In this document: piece by piece, positions 26,600-34,605 of the stretch | How the letters are laid out: each line of letters starts with the position of its first letter | How positions within the stretch are numbered: position 1 is the first letter of the stretch | Program-made: the position numbers and the translations under genes | The notes under the pieces: generated by a model | Seen by the model: the letters and a program-made list of their open reading frames with translations, nothing else | The model's database searches: none | What the model was told of the DNA's origin: nothing | Assembly: GCF_030818575.1 (NCBI RefSeq) | Contig: NZ_JAUTAL010000001.1 | Span: 4,123,051 to 4,187,050 of the forward strand | Source: Chryseobacterium camelliae | GTDB lineage: Bacteria; Bacteroidota; Bacteroidia; Flavobacteriales; Weeksellaceae | Reading direction: 5' to 3' | Length of the DNA: 64,000 nucleotides

Positions 26600-27301
26600 A
26601 TGAAGAAAACGTTTGCTGAAGAGGTCATCAGCTTTAATAAAAAACTGCATTATAATGGGGTATTGCCAGATGATTTTCTGGTCATGAATCCTTATCTGGA
26701 AAATCCGGAAACGCTGGAAGTCATGCAACAGTTCTATTATAAATATTACAACGATTCAAACCGCCGGAAATTTCTTCTGGGAATCAATCCCAGCCGCCAT
26801 GGAGCGGGAGTAACGGGAGTGCCATTTACCGATACCAAAAGGTTAGAAAGTATTTGCGGAATTAAAATGACTTCTGCTTACACCCACGAAGTTTCATCCG
26901 TTTTCGTTTATGATATGATTGCAGAATATGGTGGTGCCGAAGCATTTTATAAGAACATCTACATCAATTCGCCTTTTCCACTGGCTATTGTAAGAAAATC
27001 TAAGGGGAGCTGGGTCAACGCTAATTATTATGATGACAGGGAACTCTTTAGAGATGTAAAAGATTTTATGATTGATTCATTAAAAAAGCATCTCAGCCTT
27101 AATGTTGATACGTCAGAAGTTTTTGTTATGGGTAAAAAGAATGCTGAATTCATTTCAAAAATCAACCAGGAAGAACGTTTATTTGACCGTATAGCCGTTC
27201 TGGAGCATCCCAGATATATCCAACAGTATAAATCCAAAGAAAAGACGCTTTATATCGATAAATACATCGTAGCATTAAAAAGTGAAGCCCCGAAAAGTTA
27301 A
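26600..27301 (+). CDS. SMUG2-type uracil-DNA glycosylase family protein (DUF4918)
   Basis: A 233-residue protein of the uracil-DNA glycosylase superfamily, SMUG2 branch. The active-site motif reads LLGINPSRHGAGVTGVPFTD (about residues 58-77); most relatives have GINPGR. Other features are YTHEVSSVFVYDMI, FPLAIVRKSKGSWVNANYYD, and a C-terminal VLEHPRYIQQYKSK that supplies the catalytic-side His-Pro-Arg. It would remove damaged pyrimidines from DNA. A hairpin terminator overlaps its last codons. Confidence 0.8.
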   Translation: MKKTFAEEVISFNKKLHYNGVLPDDFLVMNPYLENPETLEVMQQFYYKYYNDSNRRKFLLGINPSRHGAGVTGVPFTDTKRLESICGIKMTSAYTHEVSSVFVYDMIAEYGGAEAFYKNIYINSPFPLAIVRKSKGSWVNANYYDDRELFRDVKDFMIDSLKKHLSLNVDTSEVFVMGKKNAEFISKINQEERLFDRIAVLEHPRYIQQYKSKEKTLYIDKYIVALKSEAPKS

Positions 27302-27314
27302 TTCGGGGCTTCAC
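27282..27314 (+). terminator. Hairpin terminator overlapping the end of the glycosylase gene
   Basis: GTGAAGCCCCGAA pairs with TTCGGGGCTTCAC over 13 bp, with a 7-base loop that contains the stop codon. The T-tract after it is weak (GTTCTCATTT), so termination may be partial. Confidence 0.65.
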
Positions 27315-27878
27315 GTTCTCATTTATGTATTAGAATCTTATCGTCCGATCTTTGCTTATAAAGTTTTCATGGTTATTAGTTTTGTTTATAAGCTATTGTT
27401 TGTTGTATAAGAAGCATTTTATTCTAATGACAAAGTAAATGTTTCAGAACGGATCTCCCTAGCGTGTAAATACGGATTCGGCATTCCGTATTTTTACGGA
27501 ATGTGGATGGATTAAGATGTAAACTTTAAAATATTGGTATTTCCGGAATTGGCACATTATCAATAAAAAAAAGCCGCCGGAAATATCCGGAGACTTCATG
27601 TTGTTAGTGATAGACACCTTAATTATATGGGTAAAATAAAAGTGTTCATTTTTAAATTCATTTCTATGAATAGCAGATCAGATCCTGATAATCATTCAGT
27701 ATAAATGAACGGTTCAAAGGTATGCTTTGATGAAATGGCGAGATTCAGTATAAATTACTCAATATTGTCTTCCGTGTTTATACGGATAAAGCGAAAAATC
27801 GTGTAATTATTCTGGCCTATTATGACCGCTGATGCGAGCCTAATTAGTATTTTTGTAAAAATCCAATAGACATTAAAA
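27302..27878. other. Gene-free region with nested hairpins
   Basis: No coding frame is convincing in these 577 bases. A 9-bp hairpin, CATTCCGTA with TACGGAATG, sits at 27482-27503. An alternative pairing exists with AAATACGGA at about 27466-27474. CCGGAAATATCCGG is a smaller palindrome near 27581. The last 40 bases before 27879 contain TATTTTTG, a possible -7 element for the hydratase gene. Confidence 0.5.
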
Positions 27879-28643
27879 ATGAATGAATTTGTAGTATCAG
27901 AGCTGAAAAACCACATCGCGGAAATTACTTTCGGAACGCCTAAAAGTAATTCGCTTCCCGGAGCCATACTGGAACAGCTGGCGCAAACCATCTTAGAAGA
28001 AGGAGCCAAAGAAGAAGTTAATGCCATCCTGATTAAAAGTGAAGGTGAAAAAGCTTTCTGTGCAGGTGCCAGTTTTGATGAGCTGCTGGAGATCGAGGAA
28101 CTAGAAAAGTCAAAACAATTTTTCGGAGGTTTTGCCAAAGTGCTCAATGCAATGAGAAACTGCGGAAAAATAGTTGTAGTAAGAGTTCAGGGGAAAACAA
28201 CCGGTGGGGGAGTAGGCATTGCATGTGGTGCCGATTACTGTTTTGCTACTAAAGATTCAGCCTTAGCATTAACGGAAATCAATCTGGGAATAGGACCTTT
28301 TGTCATCGGACCTTATGTGGAACGGAAGATTGGTAAATCACAGTTTTCTGCTATGGCAATTGATGCTGATTTCAGGTCTGCAGAATGGGCTGAACAGCAT
28401 AATATCTATCATTCCGTATCAGAAAATATTGCCGAGATGGACGCGAAGCTGGAGAAATTCCTTCAGACCCTGTCTTCCAGAAGCCAGGATGCTTTGGCAC
28501 TTATTAAAAAAGTTTCCTGGGAAGGAACAGACCATTTCAATGAACTGATGCCGGCAAGAATCCACATGAGCGCAAGCCTGATTCTTGAAGATTCTGCCAA
28601 GAAAAATATCGGAGCGATTAAGGAAAGATTGAGAGCGAAGTAA
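27879..28643 (+). CDS. Enoyl-CoA hydratase/isomerase family protein, possible PaaF or methylglutaconyl-CoA hydratase
   Basis: A 254-residue crotonase-fold protein with oxyanion-hole segments EGEKAFCAGASFDELLE (about 50-66) and GKTTGGGVGIACGADYCFA (about 107-125), and LTEINLGIGPFVIGPYVERKIG after them. The GGGVGxA form with LGIGPFVIGPYV resembles methylglutaconyl-CoA hydratases more than PaaF. The paa cluster upstream lacks a separate hydratase for dehydroadipyl-CoA, so this enzyme could fill that step. It has its own promoter region and a strong terminator, so it is regulated separately. The precise substrate cannot be told from sequence. Confidence 0.82.
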   Translation: MNEFVVSELKNHIAEITFGTPKSNSLPGAILEQLAQTILEEGAKEEVNAILIKSEGEKAFCAGASFDELLEIEELEKSKQFFGGFAKVLNAMRNCGKIVVVRVQGKTTGGGVGIACGADYCFATKDSALALTEINLGIGPFVIGPYVERKIGKSQFSAMAIDADFRSAEWAEQHNIYHSVSENIAEMDAKLEKFLQTLSSRSQDALALIKKVSWEGTDHFNELMPARIHMSASLILEDSAKKNIGAIKERLRAK

Positions 28644-28650
28644 TCATAAG

Positions 28651-28683
28651 AACGCTGAACTATTTTGGTTCAGCGTTTTTTAT
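28651..28683 (+). terminator. Rho-independent terminator after the hydratase gene
   Basis: A 10-bp stem AACGCTGAAC/GTTCAGCGTT with a 7-base loop, followed by a T-rich tract. Confidence 0.88.
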
Positions 28684-28735
28684 CTTGTGCAATTGCCATA
28701 AACAAAAATGGAATAGTAAATAGTTCAAAAAAATA

Positions 28736-28778
28736 TTTTGCCATTTAAAATTAAATTATAACTTTGTATTTCAAAGTT
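28736..28778 (+). promoter_or_regulatory. Promoter and overlapping operator of the winged-helix cluster, site 1
   Basis: TTTTG (28736-28740), an 18-base gap and TAACTTTG (28759-28766) make a full flavobacterial promoter. The -7 element is the left arm of a palindrome, AACTTTG-TATTT-CAAAGTT (28760-28778). A regulator bound there would cover the -7 box. The same palindrome core recurs at 29952. Confidence 0.65.
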
Positions 28779-28784
28779 CTTTTT

Positions 28785-29402
28785 ATGGATGCTAAAAATT
28801 ATCACGAAGATCTTTCTCATATCCGTTCCATGATGGAGCGTTCTTCACGGTTTATATCGTTAAGTGGGCTGTCCGGAGTTTTTGCCGGCCTTTCAGCGAT
28901 CGCAGGAGCCGTGTATGTATATTTCAGATTAAAAAGGGAAGGGATTGATTACCTGGATGGTGACCGCAATATTTTCCAGCCTGCCCTGATCCGGGAATTG
29001 ATCTGGGTTGCTGTGATTATTCTGGCGGTTGCGATCCTCAGCGGATATTTTTTTACAGCCACCAAAAGCAGGAAGAAAGGATTGAAAATATGGGATGCTA
29101 CAACAAGGAGGCTGTTGGTTAGTTTTTCAGTACCATTGCTTACAGGCGGTGTGTTTTGCCTGGCGCTCCTCTTTCATCATTTGTTTGTATGGATTGCTCC
29201 GGCAACACTTATTTTTTACGGTATTGCCCTAGTCAATGCAGAACGTTATACACTTACTGATGTAAAATACCTGGGATATTGCCAGATTATTCTGGGGCTG
29301 TTATCGTTATTCATGTTAGGGTGGGGATTGCTGTTCTGGACTATTGGATTTGGTCTGCTGCATATTGTTTATGGACTGATTATGCATAAAAAATATAAAT
29401 AA
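28785..29402 (+). CDS. Unknown membrane protein with five to six helices
   Basis: A 205-residue integral membrane protein. A short cytoplasmic N-terminus (MDAKNYHEDLSHIRSMMERS) precedes a first helix LSGVFAGLSAIAGAVYVYF, a second at about 70-90, and three or four more from 110 onward. It belongs to a set of unnamed Bacteroidota proteins that I recall next to small winged-helix regulators. The start at ATG 28785 fits the spacing from the promoter palindrome; a frame start at 28764 lies inside it. It is probably the first gene of a four-gene unit with the two small genes and the regulator that follow. Confidence 0.7.
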   Translation: MDAKNYHEDLSHIRSMMERSSRFISLSGLSGVFAGLSAIAGAVYVYFRLKREGIDYLDGDRNIFQPALIRELIWVAVIILAVAILSGYFFTATKSRKKGLKIWDATTRRLLVSFSVPLLTGGVFCLALLFHHLFVWIAPATLIFYGIALVNAERYTLTDVKYLGYCQIILGLLSLFMLGWGLLFWTIGFGLLHIVYGLIMHKKYK

Positions 29403-29408
29403 GGTCCT

Positions 29409-29642
29409 GTGGAAAAATCCATCCTGTTTTTTATTGTTATTTTTGCAGCCGTGCTATTCTGGAAAGTGCATCACCAGATAGGGAAAGTATTTCTTTTAAA
29501 TCAGATTATAAATGAATATCTGACATCAGGATTCTTCAAGAATCATGATTTCGTGGCTGTTGAAAATCTGAAAACCCAAGAAGCCGTTATTATTGATGCA
29601 GCAATATATGATTATTTTAGAATTAACAGGTTACCAATGTAA
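29409..29642 (+). CDS. Small single-helix membrane protein
   Basis: A 77-residue protein starting at GTG 29409, with an N-terminal membrane helix (residues 4-18) and a hydrophilic C-terminal part of about 50 residues ending FRINRLPM. Its stop overlaps the start of the winged-helix regulator (TAATG), so the two are translationally coupled. It has no recognised domain. The coupling suggests that it is made in fixed ratio with the regulator and could sense or tether it, but this is a guess from position. Confidence 0.6.
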   Translation: MEKSILFFIVIFAAVLFWKVHHQIGKVFLLNQIINEYLTSGFFKNHDFVAVENLKTQEAVIIDAAIYDYFRINRLPM

Positions 29643-29935
29643 TGATTAATATCAACCAACTCAATAAGGAATTTGAAAGTCGCGTAAGGCTGGGCATTAT
29701 GTCTGTGCTTATGGTGAACGACTGGGTTGATTTTTCCGAAATGAAAGGCCTGCTGGAAATTACAGACGGCAATCTGGCCAGCCACAGCAGTGCACTTGAA
29801 AAATCGGAATACATTGAAGTGAAGAAAGAATTTGTAGGCAAAAAGCCGAGAACCTCCTATCGGGTAACGCAGAAAGGAAGGGAAGCTTTTACAGAGCATC
29901 TGAATGCGCTTGAAAAACTGTTGGGAACCAAATAA
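29642..29935 (+). CDS. Winged-helix transcriptional regulator, probable autoregulator
   Basis: A 97-residue single-domain winged-helix protein. It has the helix FESRVRLGIMSVLMVNDWVD, the recognition region LLEITDGNLASHSSALEKSE, and the wing YIEVKKEFVGKKPRTSYRVT, followed by GREAFTEHLNALEKLL. This is the small ArsR/PadR-like class with a DGNLxSH motif. Two matching palindromes (28760-28778 and 29951-29969), each placed on a -7 promoter element on either side of this gene, are the best candidates for its operators. That would make it regulate its own operon and the gene that follows. Confidence 0.85.
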   Translation: MININQLNKEFESRVRLGIMSVLMVNDWVDFSEMKGLLEITDGNLASHSSALEKSEYIEVKKEFVGKKPRTSYRVTQKGREAFTEHLNALEKLLGTK

Positions 29936-29949
29936 ATTTTTTTAGTTTT

Positions 29950-29969
29950 TAGCTTTGTAATTCAAAGTG
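29950..29969 (+). promoter_or_regulatory. Promoter and overlapping operator of the winged-helix cluster, site 2
   Basis: TAGCTTTG (29950-29957) matches TAnnTTTG and is part of AGCTTTG-TAATT-CAAAGTGC. The core CTTTG-TA-N-TT-CAAAG is identical to site 1 at 28762 except for one central base. Confidence 0.6.
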
Positions 29970-29986
29970 CTTTTAAATTAAATAAT

Positions 29987-30275
29987 ATGTTGAAAAAACC
30001 CAAATTTAGCAGTGTTGCACACCTTACCGGCCACATTGTTATGGTTTCCACTGGTCGGGAATGTAATATCTTCAGAAGTATACTGGTCAGGATATGATTT
30101 TCTTATGGCAGCTGTGATCCTCTGGAGTGCTGTAGGTTTTATCGACCTGATTTCCGGTAAGGTTGCGAAACCAGCATTGAGAATACCGCTCTGCTTCCTG
30201 GCCTTTTTTGCTTTAGCGGCAGTATGGGCAGAGTTGGCCGTTGGAATTTTCGGAAGTCTGCTTGCAGGTAATTAA
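29987..30275 (+). pseudogene. Small three-helix membrane protein, frameshifted
   Basis: ATG 29987 opens MLKKPKFSSV, a normal-looking start placed 18 bases after the operator. The useful frame after that is shifted by one base near 30011-30017 and gives TLPATLLWFPLVGNVISSEV, then YWSGYDFLMAAVILWSAVG and a third helix LCFLAFFALAAVWAELAVGI. An alternative GTG start at 30012 would avoid the frameshift but has no ribosome site. The product would be about 95 residues with three membrane helices. It is probably controlled by the winged-helix regulator through site 2. Function unknown. Confidence 0.6.
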
Positions 30276-30289
30276 AAATCGATTAAGTA

Positions 30290-31129
30290 ATGACAAGGAA
30301 AACATTTCTCAAAAAAGCTTCGGCGCTTACGCTGGCGGGTATGCTGCCGGCTCTTTATTCATGGCAGGTAGAACCTTTCTGGGTGGAATTTGTAGAGCAT
30401 AAGCTTCCTGTGAACAACCTGCCAGATCACTTGCACGGAAAGATACTGATGCAGATTTCCGATCTGCATGTAGGAAAGCGCTTCGACTGGCATTTTCTTA
30501 TTGATGCCTTCGGAAAAGCCAGGAACTACAATCCGGACTTTGTGGTTTATACCGGTGATTATGTGAACCTCGGTACGCCGGAAGAAATTTCAGCATTGGA
30601 GCAGGTAATGAAGCATGCAGTTTCAGGAAAGATTGCCACCTTAGGAATATTGGGCAATCATGATTACGGGAAAGACTGGAGCGATCTGAGTATAACCGAA
30701 AACATTTGTACCGTATTGGAAAATAAAGGCATCACTGTCCTGAAAAACAGCCAACATGACTGTGGTGGGCTCCATTTTATCGGCTTTGAAGACCTTTGGT
30801 CTCCCAATTTTAACCCAATGCAGGTAATGAAGCATTATGATCCGTCGAAAGCCGGTATTGTATTGTGCCACAATCCGGATGTATGTGACCTGGACGTATG
30901 GAACGGATATCAGGGATGGATACTAAGTGGGCATACCCATGGCGGGCAATGCAGGATTCCCGGTGTAATCACTCCGGTTCTTCCTGTAAAGAATAAAAAG
31001 TATGTATCCGGTGTCATTGATCTTCATGACGGAAGGATGCTATATATCAACCGGGCTCTCGGGCATTCTTTTCAGGTCCGCTTCATGGTTCGTCCGGAAA
31101 TTACGGTTTTTACTTTAACCCAAACGTAA
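30290..31129 (+). CDS. Membrane-associated metallophosphoesterase (YkuE-like)
   Basis: A calcineurin-like phosphoesterase of 279 residues. The N-terminus TRKTFLKKASALTLAGMLPA resembles an exported or twin-arginine-like signal, with RK rather than RR, so the active domain is likely periplasmic. Metal-binding motifs in order are QISDLHVGK (DxH), VYTGDYVN (GDxxD-like), GILGNHDYG (GNHD), LCHNPDV and SGHTHGGQ (GHxH). All five are present, so the enzyme should be active. Relatives act on UDP-sugar-lipid or phospholipid substrates; the specific one here is unknown. Confidence 0.87.
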   Translation: MTRKTFLKKASALTLAGMLPALYSWQVEPFWVEFVEHKLPVNNLPDHLHGKILMQISDLHVGKRFDWHFLIDAFGKARNYNPDFVVYTGDYVNLGTPEEISALEQVMKHAVSGKIATLGILGNHDYGKDWSDLSITENICTVLENKGITVLKNSQHDCGGLHFIGFEDLWSPNFNPMQVMKHYDPSKAGIVLCHNPDVCDLDVWNGYQGWILSGHTHGGQCRIPGVITPVLPVKNKKYVSGVIDLHDGRMLYINRALGHSFQVRFMVRPEITVFTLTQT

Positions 31130-31133
31130 AATC

Positions 31134-31433
31134 ATGAACGATCAATCTTTTATAACGACCGGAAAAGTGGTTTTCTGGCTGTTTTTTATCCTTGGGAATA
31201 TCAGCCTGATAGGGTATATAATAAGCAAAAATGATGAATTTGCAGTTGGAGGATTCATGCTGCTGATTTTCGGGTCAATAATCAACCTGGTGATTGTTGC
31301 GGCCATTTTAGTATATGCATGGATCGATGTACGCCGGCGCAGCGCCTGTATGAAAGCGGTTATGATCATTCTGATCAATATTCCTGTTGCCATCTTATAT
31401 TTCTTTATCGGAATTTCAATTATAACTCTTTAA
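31134..31433 (+). CDS. Small three-helix membrane protein of unknown function
   Basis: A 99-residue protein with helices at about residues 11-28, 37-62 and 75-97, and a short basic loop (DVRRRSACMK) between the second and third. It begins 4 bases after the phosphoesterase stop and ends 2 bases before the next gene, so it lies in one tight unit with both. No domain is recognised. Confidence 0.65.
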   Translation: MNDQSFITTGKVVFWLFFILGNISLIGYIISKNDEFAVGGFMLLIFGSIINLVIVAAILVYAWIDVRRRSACMKAVMIILINIPVAILYFFIGISIITL

Positions 31434-31435
31434 CT

Positions 31436-31921
31436 ATGAAAAAAATACGTGTCAGGTTCCTGTTGCTGATCTATAATAAGATCCAGAAATTATACAGAAC
31501 TTATTTTAAAAGGAAAAAAAGGCAATGGCAATTCAATGAAAAGCAACTCCTGGAGTTTCACAAAGACTCTTTAGGAAGAAAGCTGGGAGAATTCTACGAA
31601 AAGCATGGCTTCAGCATGATCCCCAAAATGGAGGACCATGATGTGCACCATCTCATTACCGGCTGCAGCACCCGTTTTGAAGATGAAATTGCGATGCAGT
31701 ATCTGCTCCTCGGAAACGGGAAGCTCAATGCACACCTTTTGGCCGCTATTGTTCTGGGAACTTTTATCCTGCCCGAATACATCCGTCTGTACCGTAAAGC
31801 TTATCAGAAGGGACGGCGGATGAGAAAATTCTACGACTGGGATTTTGAGACCTTATTGTGGCAGAATTTTGAACACCTGAGAGACTTCATATTCCAAAAA
31901 GATACAGCGGTTTTACACTGA
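31436..31921 (+). CDS. Coq4-like protein with an intact HDxxHx11E motif
   Basis: A 161-residue soluble protein with a strongly basic N-terminus and a core that carries HDVHHLITGCSTRFEDE. This is exactly the HDxxH-x11-E zinc motif of Coq4, the scaffold of ubiquinone biosynthesis complexes. The following helices include QYLLLGNGKLNAHLLAAIV and FILPEYIRLYRKAYQKGR, also Coq4-like. Bacteria of this group use menaquinone, so a ubiquinone role is unlikely. It may bind another prenyl or lipid metabolite. It is tightly linked to the small membrane protein before it. The family call is fairly sure and the function open. Confidence 0.75.
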   Translation: MKKIRVRFLLLIYNKIQKLYRTYFKRKKRQWQFNEKQLLEFHKDSLGRKLGEFYEKHGFSMIPKMEDHDVHHLITGCSTRFEDEIAMQYLLLGNGKLNAHLLAAIVLGTFILPEYIRLYRKAYQKGRRMRKFYDWDFETLLWQNFEHLRDFIFQKDTAVLH

Positions 31922-31974
31922 TTATTACACTATGCTGATATTGAAACTTGAATCATTAATACAATAAAAAAAAC

Positions 31975-33345
31975 ATGAAAACACATCACTATATATTTCT
32001 TACCACTGCCTTATTCGTTGTTCTTTTTTACAACGAAAATGTAGGGCTTAATTTAGGGATCCTCTGTATCATTTATTCAGTGCTGACCCTACTCAGGACA
32101 CCTGCAAAAAACAAGACGAAAACATTCTTTGTTCTCATAGCAACCTCTGTAATATCGGGTATTGCTTTTGCCTGGTATGGTGACCTGGCTTCATTTCTGG
32201 CAGTGGTAAGTTCCCTTTTGCTATTATCGTACAGATCAAAAAACAGGCGGATGAAAATTCTGTTGCTTATTCCGGTCTTTGTGATCAATACTTTTACCTC
32301 GGTATGCCGCTTTTTCAGTTTTGATGAATGGCTTCCCGAAAAGACTATTCCCGGATTCTGGCAAAAGATGTTTGCATTTGTATTGATTCCTTTGGTGCTG
32401 GTCAGTATTTTCTTTGGGATCTACGCGGCAGGCAGCCATCACTTTGCTGAACTTTACAGCGGGTATGAGTGGGACCTGGATATATGGCAGTTCCTATGCA
32501 TGGCCATACTGGGATTTTTTATTGCATTCAATTACTGGAATTATGCCGTCGAAAAATTGATATATAAGCAGAATATGCGGCTGAACAATGATTTTAAAAG
32601 TGAAGAGAAAACTCTGAAGAATACCTACTCGTTTTTTGACCTTGAAGCAGAACGGATGAGCGGAGTCATTTCCTTCCTGTTGCTGAATATCCTTCTCATC
32701 TTTTTTATTGTTACTTATAATTATGAACAGTTCTATGAAGGGAGTAAAGCGGCGGTAAAGCTTTCTGAAGAAACCCATGAAAGGGTGAATGCCGTTATCC
32801 TTTCCATTGTCATGGCTGTTCTGGTAATGATGTTTTATTTTAAATCTGCTTTTAATTTCGATCCGAAGGCAGGAATATTGAAAATTCTGGCTAAAATATG
32901 GATCGCGCTCAATGCTACACTGATTCTCTCTGCTATGGCTAAAAATGCTGAGTATATAATGGAATACGGGTATACATATAAAAGGCTGGGCGTGAGTGCT
33001 TTTCTTATCCTTTCCATGATAGGGCTGGTCCTGATGTTTATTAAAATTCAGCGAAAAAAGAAAAATATTTTCCTGTTCAATACTATGGCATGGTTTGCAT
33101 ACGCAACGATTCTGGTCTGCAGCTTTATCAACTGGGGTGGCTTCATCACTCTGCAGAATGTCCAGCGTAAAAATTTCAATCCGGATTTTCACAGAGTGTC
33201 TGTTCATTTCAATGAAAAAATACTTTTAGAATATGCTGATAGAAACAATAAAAAGACATTGAAAAATGAAATTCTTGAACAGGTTAAAAAGCATAAAGAT
33301 GAAAGCCTGCTTTCCCGGGCATTATACTACGATTCCATCCGGTAA
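31975..33345 (+). CDS. DUF4153/DUF4173-like multi-pass membrane protein
   Basis: A 456-residue integral membrane protein with roughly ten to twelve helices in the first 380 residues and a soluble tail of about 65 residues (NPDFHRVSVHFNEKILLEYA). The arrangement, with paired short helices at the start, an ISGIAFAWYGD segment and a C-terminal cytoplasmic or periplasmic part, matches the DUF4153/DUF4173 families of Bacteroidota. Function is unknown. In related genomes such genes often lie near small winged-helix regulators like the one at 29642, and that fits here. Confidence 0.7.
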   Translation: MKTHHYIFLTTALFVVLFYNENVGLNLGILCIIYSVLTLLRTPAKNKTKTFFVLIATSVISGIAFAWYGDLASFLAVVSSLLLLSYRSKNRRMKILLLIPVFVINTFTSVCRFFSFDEWLPEKTIPGFWQKMFAFVLIPLVLVSIFFGIYAAGSHHFAELYSGYEWDLDIWQFLCMAILGFFIAFNYWNYAVEKLIYKQNMRLNNDFKSEEKTLKNTYSFFDLEAERMSGVISFLLLNILLIFFIVTYNYEQFYEGSKAAVKLSEETHERVNAVILSIVMAVLVMMFYFKSAFNFDPKAGILKILAKIWIALNATLILSAMAKNAEYIMEYGYTYKRLGVSAFLILSMIGLVLMFIKIQRKKKNIFLFNTMAWFAYATILVCSFINWGGFITLQNVQRKNFNPDFHRVSVHFNEKILLEYADRNNKKTLKNEILEQVKKHKDESLLSRALYYDSIR

Positions 33346-33444
33346 GAAAAGATCAAATATGTGTTTTCAGACAGCAATATTCTGCTAAAGGTTGGAACAG
33401 TTTTCGCATGCATATAACCTTATTCATTACAAAAAACAACAGTT

Positions 33445-33978
33445 ATGAAAAAATACTTCGTATTGATTCCTTTGCTGCTGCTATCCTGCAAAAAGGAGGC
33501 AGAAAAAACAGAAACAACAGGCCGGGATTCTTCCTTGACAACAGAGCGTACGCAGCCCATTGCAGATTCCCAAGCTTTAAAAAAGAAAGATTCTATCATC
33601 AATAATGCTCCGGTTACCAAACAGGTACTTAAGACTGGAGTGATGAGAGAGGTGAAGAATGGGGAAATTACAAGGACCATGGATGCCTCCCAACTTCCTT
33701 TCACATTAGGAGAGCAGTTTACAGATCAGAATCAGAAGCTGATTTTGAAGATCAGTAATTTTGATCAGTCTAAAATTAAGGCCAACATCAATACCCGCCA
33801 GAAGGATTTTAATATACGGTTTAATCAGATCAGGCTTCCAAATGGTGATTATGACGGACCTTTCGGGAATGAGATTACTTACGATGTCAAAGGCAAAGGA
33901 GAAGTATGGCTGATCATTGGCAAAGACCAGATGGCGGAAGGAAATACAAAAGGAGATTTTACAGTAAGCGTGGAATAA
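33445..33978 (+). CDS. Unknown lipoprotein of 177 residues
   Basis: The signal is MKKYFVLIPLLLLSC with Cys15 as lipid attachment site. A Lys/Glu/Thr-rich linker of about 50 residues follows (KKEAEKTETTGRDSSLTTER), then a compact domain with MDASQLPFTLGEQFTDQNQK, INTRQKDFNIRFNQIRLP and NEITYDVKGKGEVWLIIGKD. The domain looks like a beta-sandwich, but I do not recognise it. The protein is probably anchored in a membrane facing the periplasm. It is followed 40 bases later by another lipoprotein gene. Confidence 0.75.
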   Translation: MKKYFVLIPLLLLSCKKEAEKTETTGRDSSLTTERTQPIADSQALKKKDSIINNAPVTKQVLKTGVMREVKNGEITRTMDASQLPFTLGEQFTDQNQKLILKISNFDQSKIKANINTRQKDFNIRFNQIRLPNGDYDGPFGNEITYDVKGKGEVWLIIGKDQMAEGNTKGDFTVSVE

Positions 33979-34018
33979 ATTGGTATAATTTCTGCAAAGA
34001 CTTTTAAAATTCAATATT

Positions 34019-34531
34019 ATGAAAAATATAATGTTAACAGCCGCCGCTGCTTCTATTGTGATGGTAAGCTGTGGGGCCGTACAGTCACTGGTTCAGAATA
34101 CCTTTCCATATACAGCCAATGTACTGATCTCTACGGGAGTACCGGCTGATAAGGAAGTATCATCTACCGCAACTGCATCCAATGTGCAGACATGGTTTGG
34201 CGGAAATAATGATGCGAGCATAAAGGATGTGAGGATTTCGGATGCTAAAGTATCCGTTGTATCACCGGCGGGAGGTACATTGAACGCACTCAAATCCATC
34301 AAAGTATATATTTCCTCTAACGGGACGGGTGAAAAATTGGTTGCCTCCAGATCTAATATCTCTACCGATGCTGCAAGTCTGAATCTGGATCTTAATACTT
34401 CCGGGTTTCTGGACGAAGTGGTTAAGAGTTCAGGACTTACAGTAAGGACAGTATATGAGCTGAAAAATCAGACCAGTTCCGATATGAATCTTAAAATAGC
34501 ACTTAATTTCAGCAGTGTGCCTGCCAATTAA
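34019..34531 (+). CDS. Unknown lipoprotein of 170 residues
   Basis: The N-terminus MKNIMLTAAAASIVMVSC gives Cys18 as lipid site. The mature part is rich in Ser, Thr, Asn and Val with alternating polarity and looks all-beta (VQNTFPYTANVLISTG, ISDAKVSVVSPAGGTLN, VRTVYELKNQTSSDMNLKIA). This resembles an LEA14/immunoglobulin-like layer, but no family is certain. It is followed by a strong terminator shared with the convergent dtd gene. Confidence 0.7.
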   Translation: MKNIMLTAAAASIVMVSCGAVQSLVQNTFPYTANVLISTGVPADKEVSSTATASNVQTWFGGNNDASIKDVRISDAKVSVVSPAGGTLNALKSIKVYISSNGTGEKLVASRSNISTDAASLNLDLNTSGFLDEVVKSSGLTVRTVYELKNQTSSDMNLKIALNFSSVPAN

Positions 34532-34554
34532 TGCATAAATAGTTTATTTATTAG

Positions 34555-34590
34555 AAAACGTCTTTCATTTTTTTGAAAGACGTTTTTTGT
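34555..34590. terminator. Terminator between the lipoprotein gene and dtd
   Basis: AAAACGTCTTTCA pairs with TGAAAGACGTTTT around a T-rich loop, with six Ts after it. The A-run at its start also allows termination from the minus strand. Confidence 0.85.
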
Positions 34591-34605
34591 AGAGAATAAT
34601 TGAAA

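Noticed and set aside
31436..31921. Assignment of the Coq4-motif gene to ubiquinone biosynthesis
   Set aside because: No other ubiquinone gene is present and this bacterial class uses menaquinone, so only the motif is reported.
32494..33207. A 237-codon minus-strand frame inside the DUF4153-like gene
   Set aside because: It is His/Gln-rich, as antisense of a hydrophobic gene usually is, and shows no domain.
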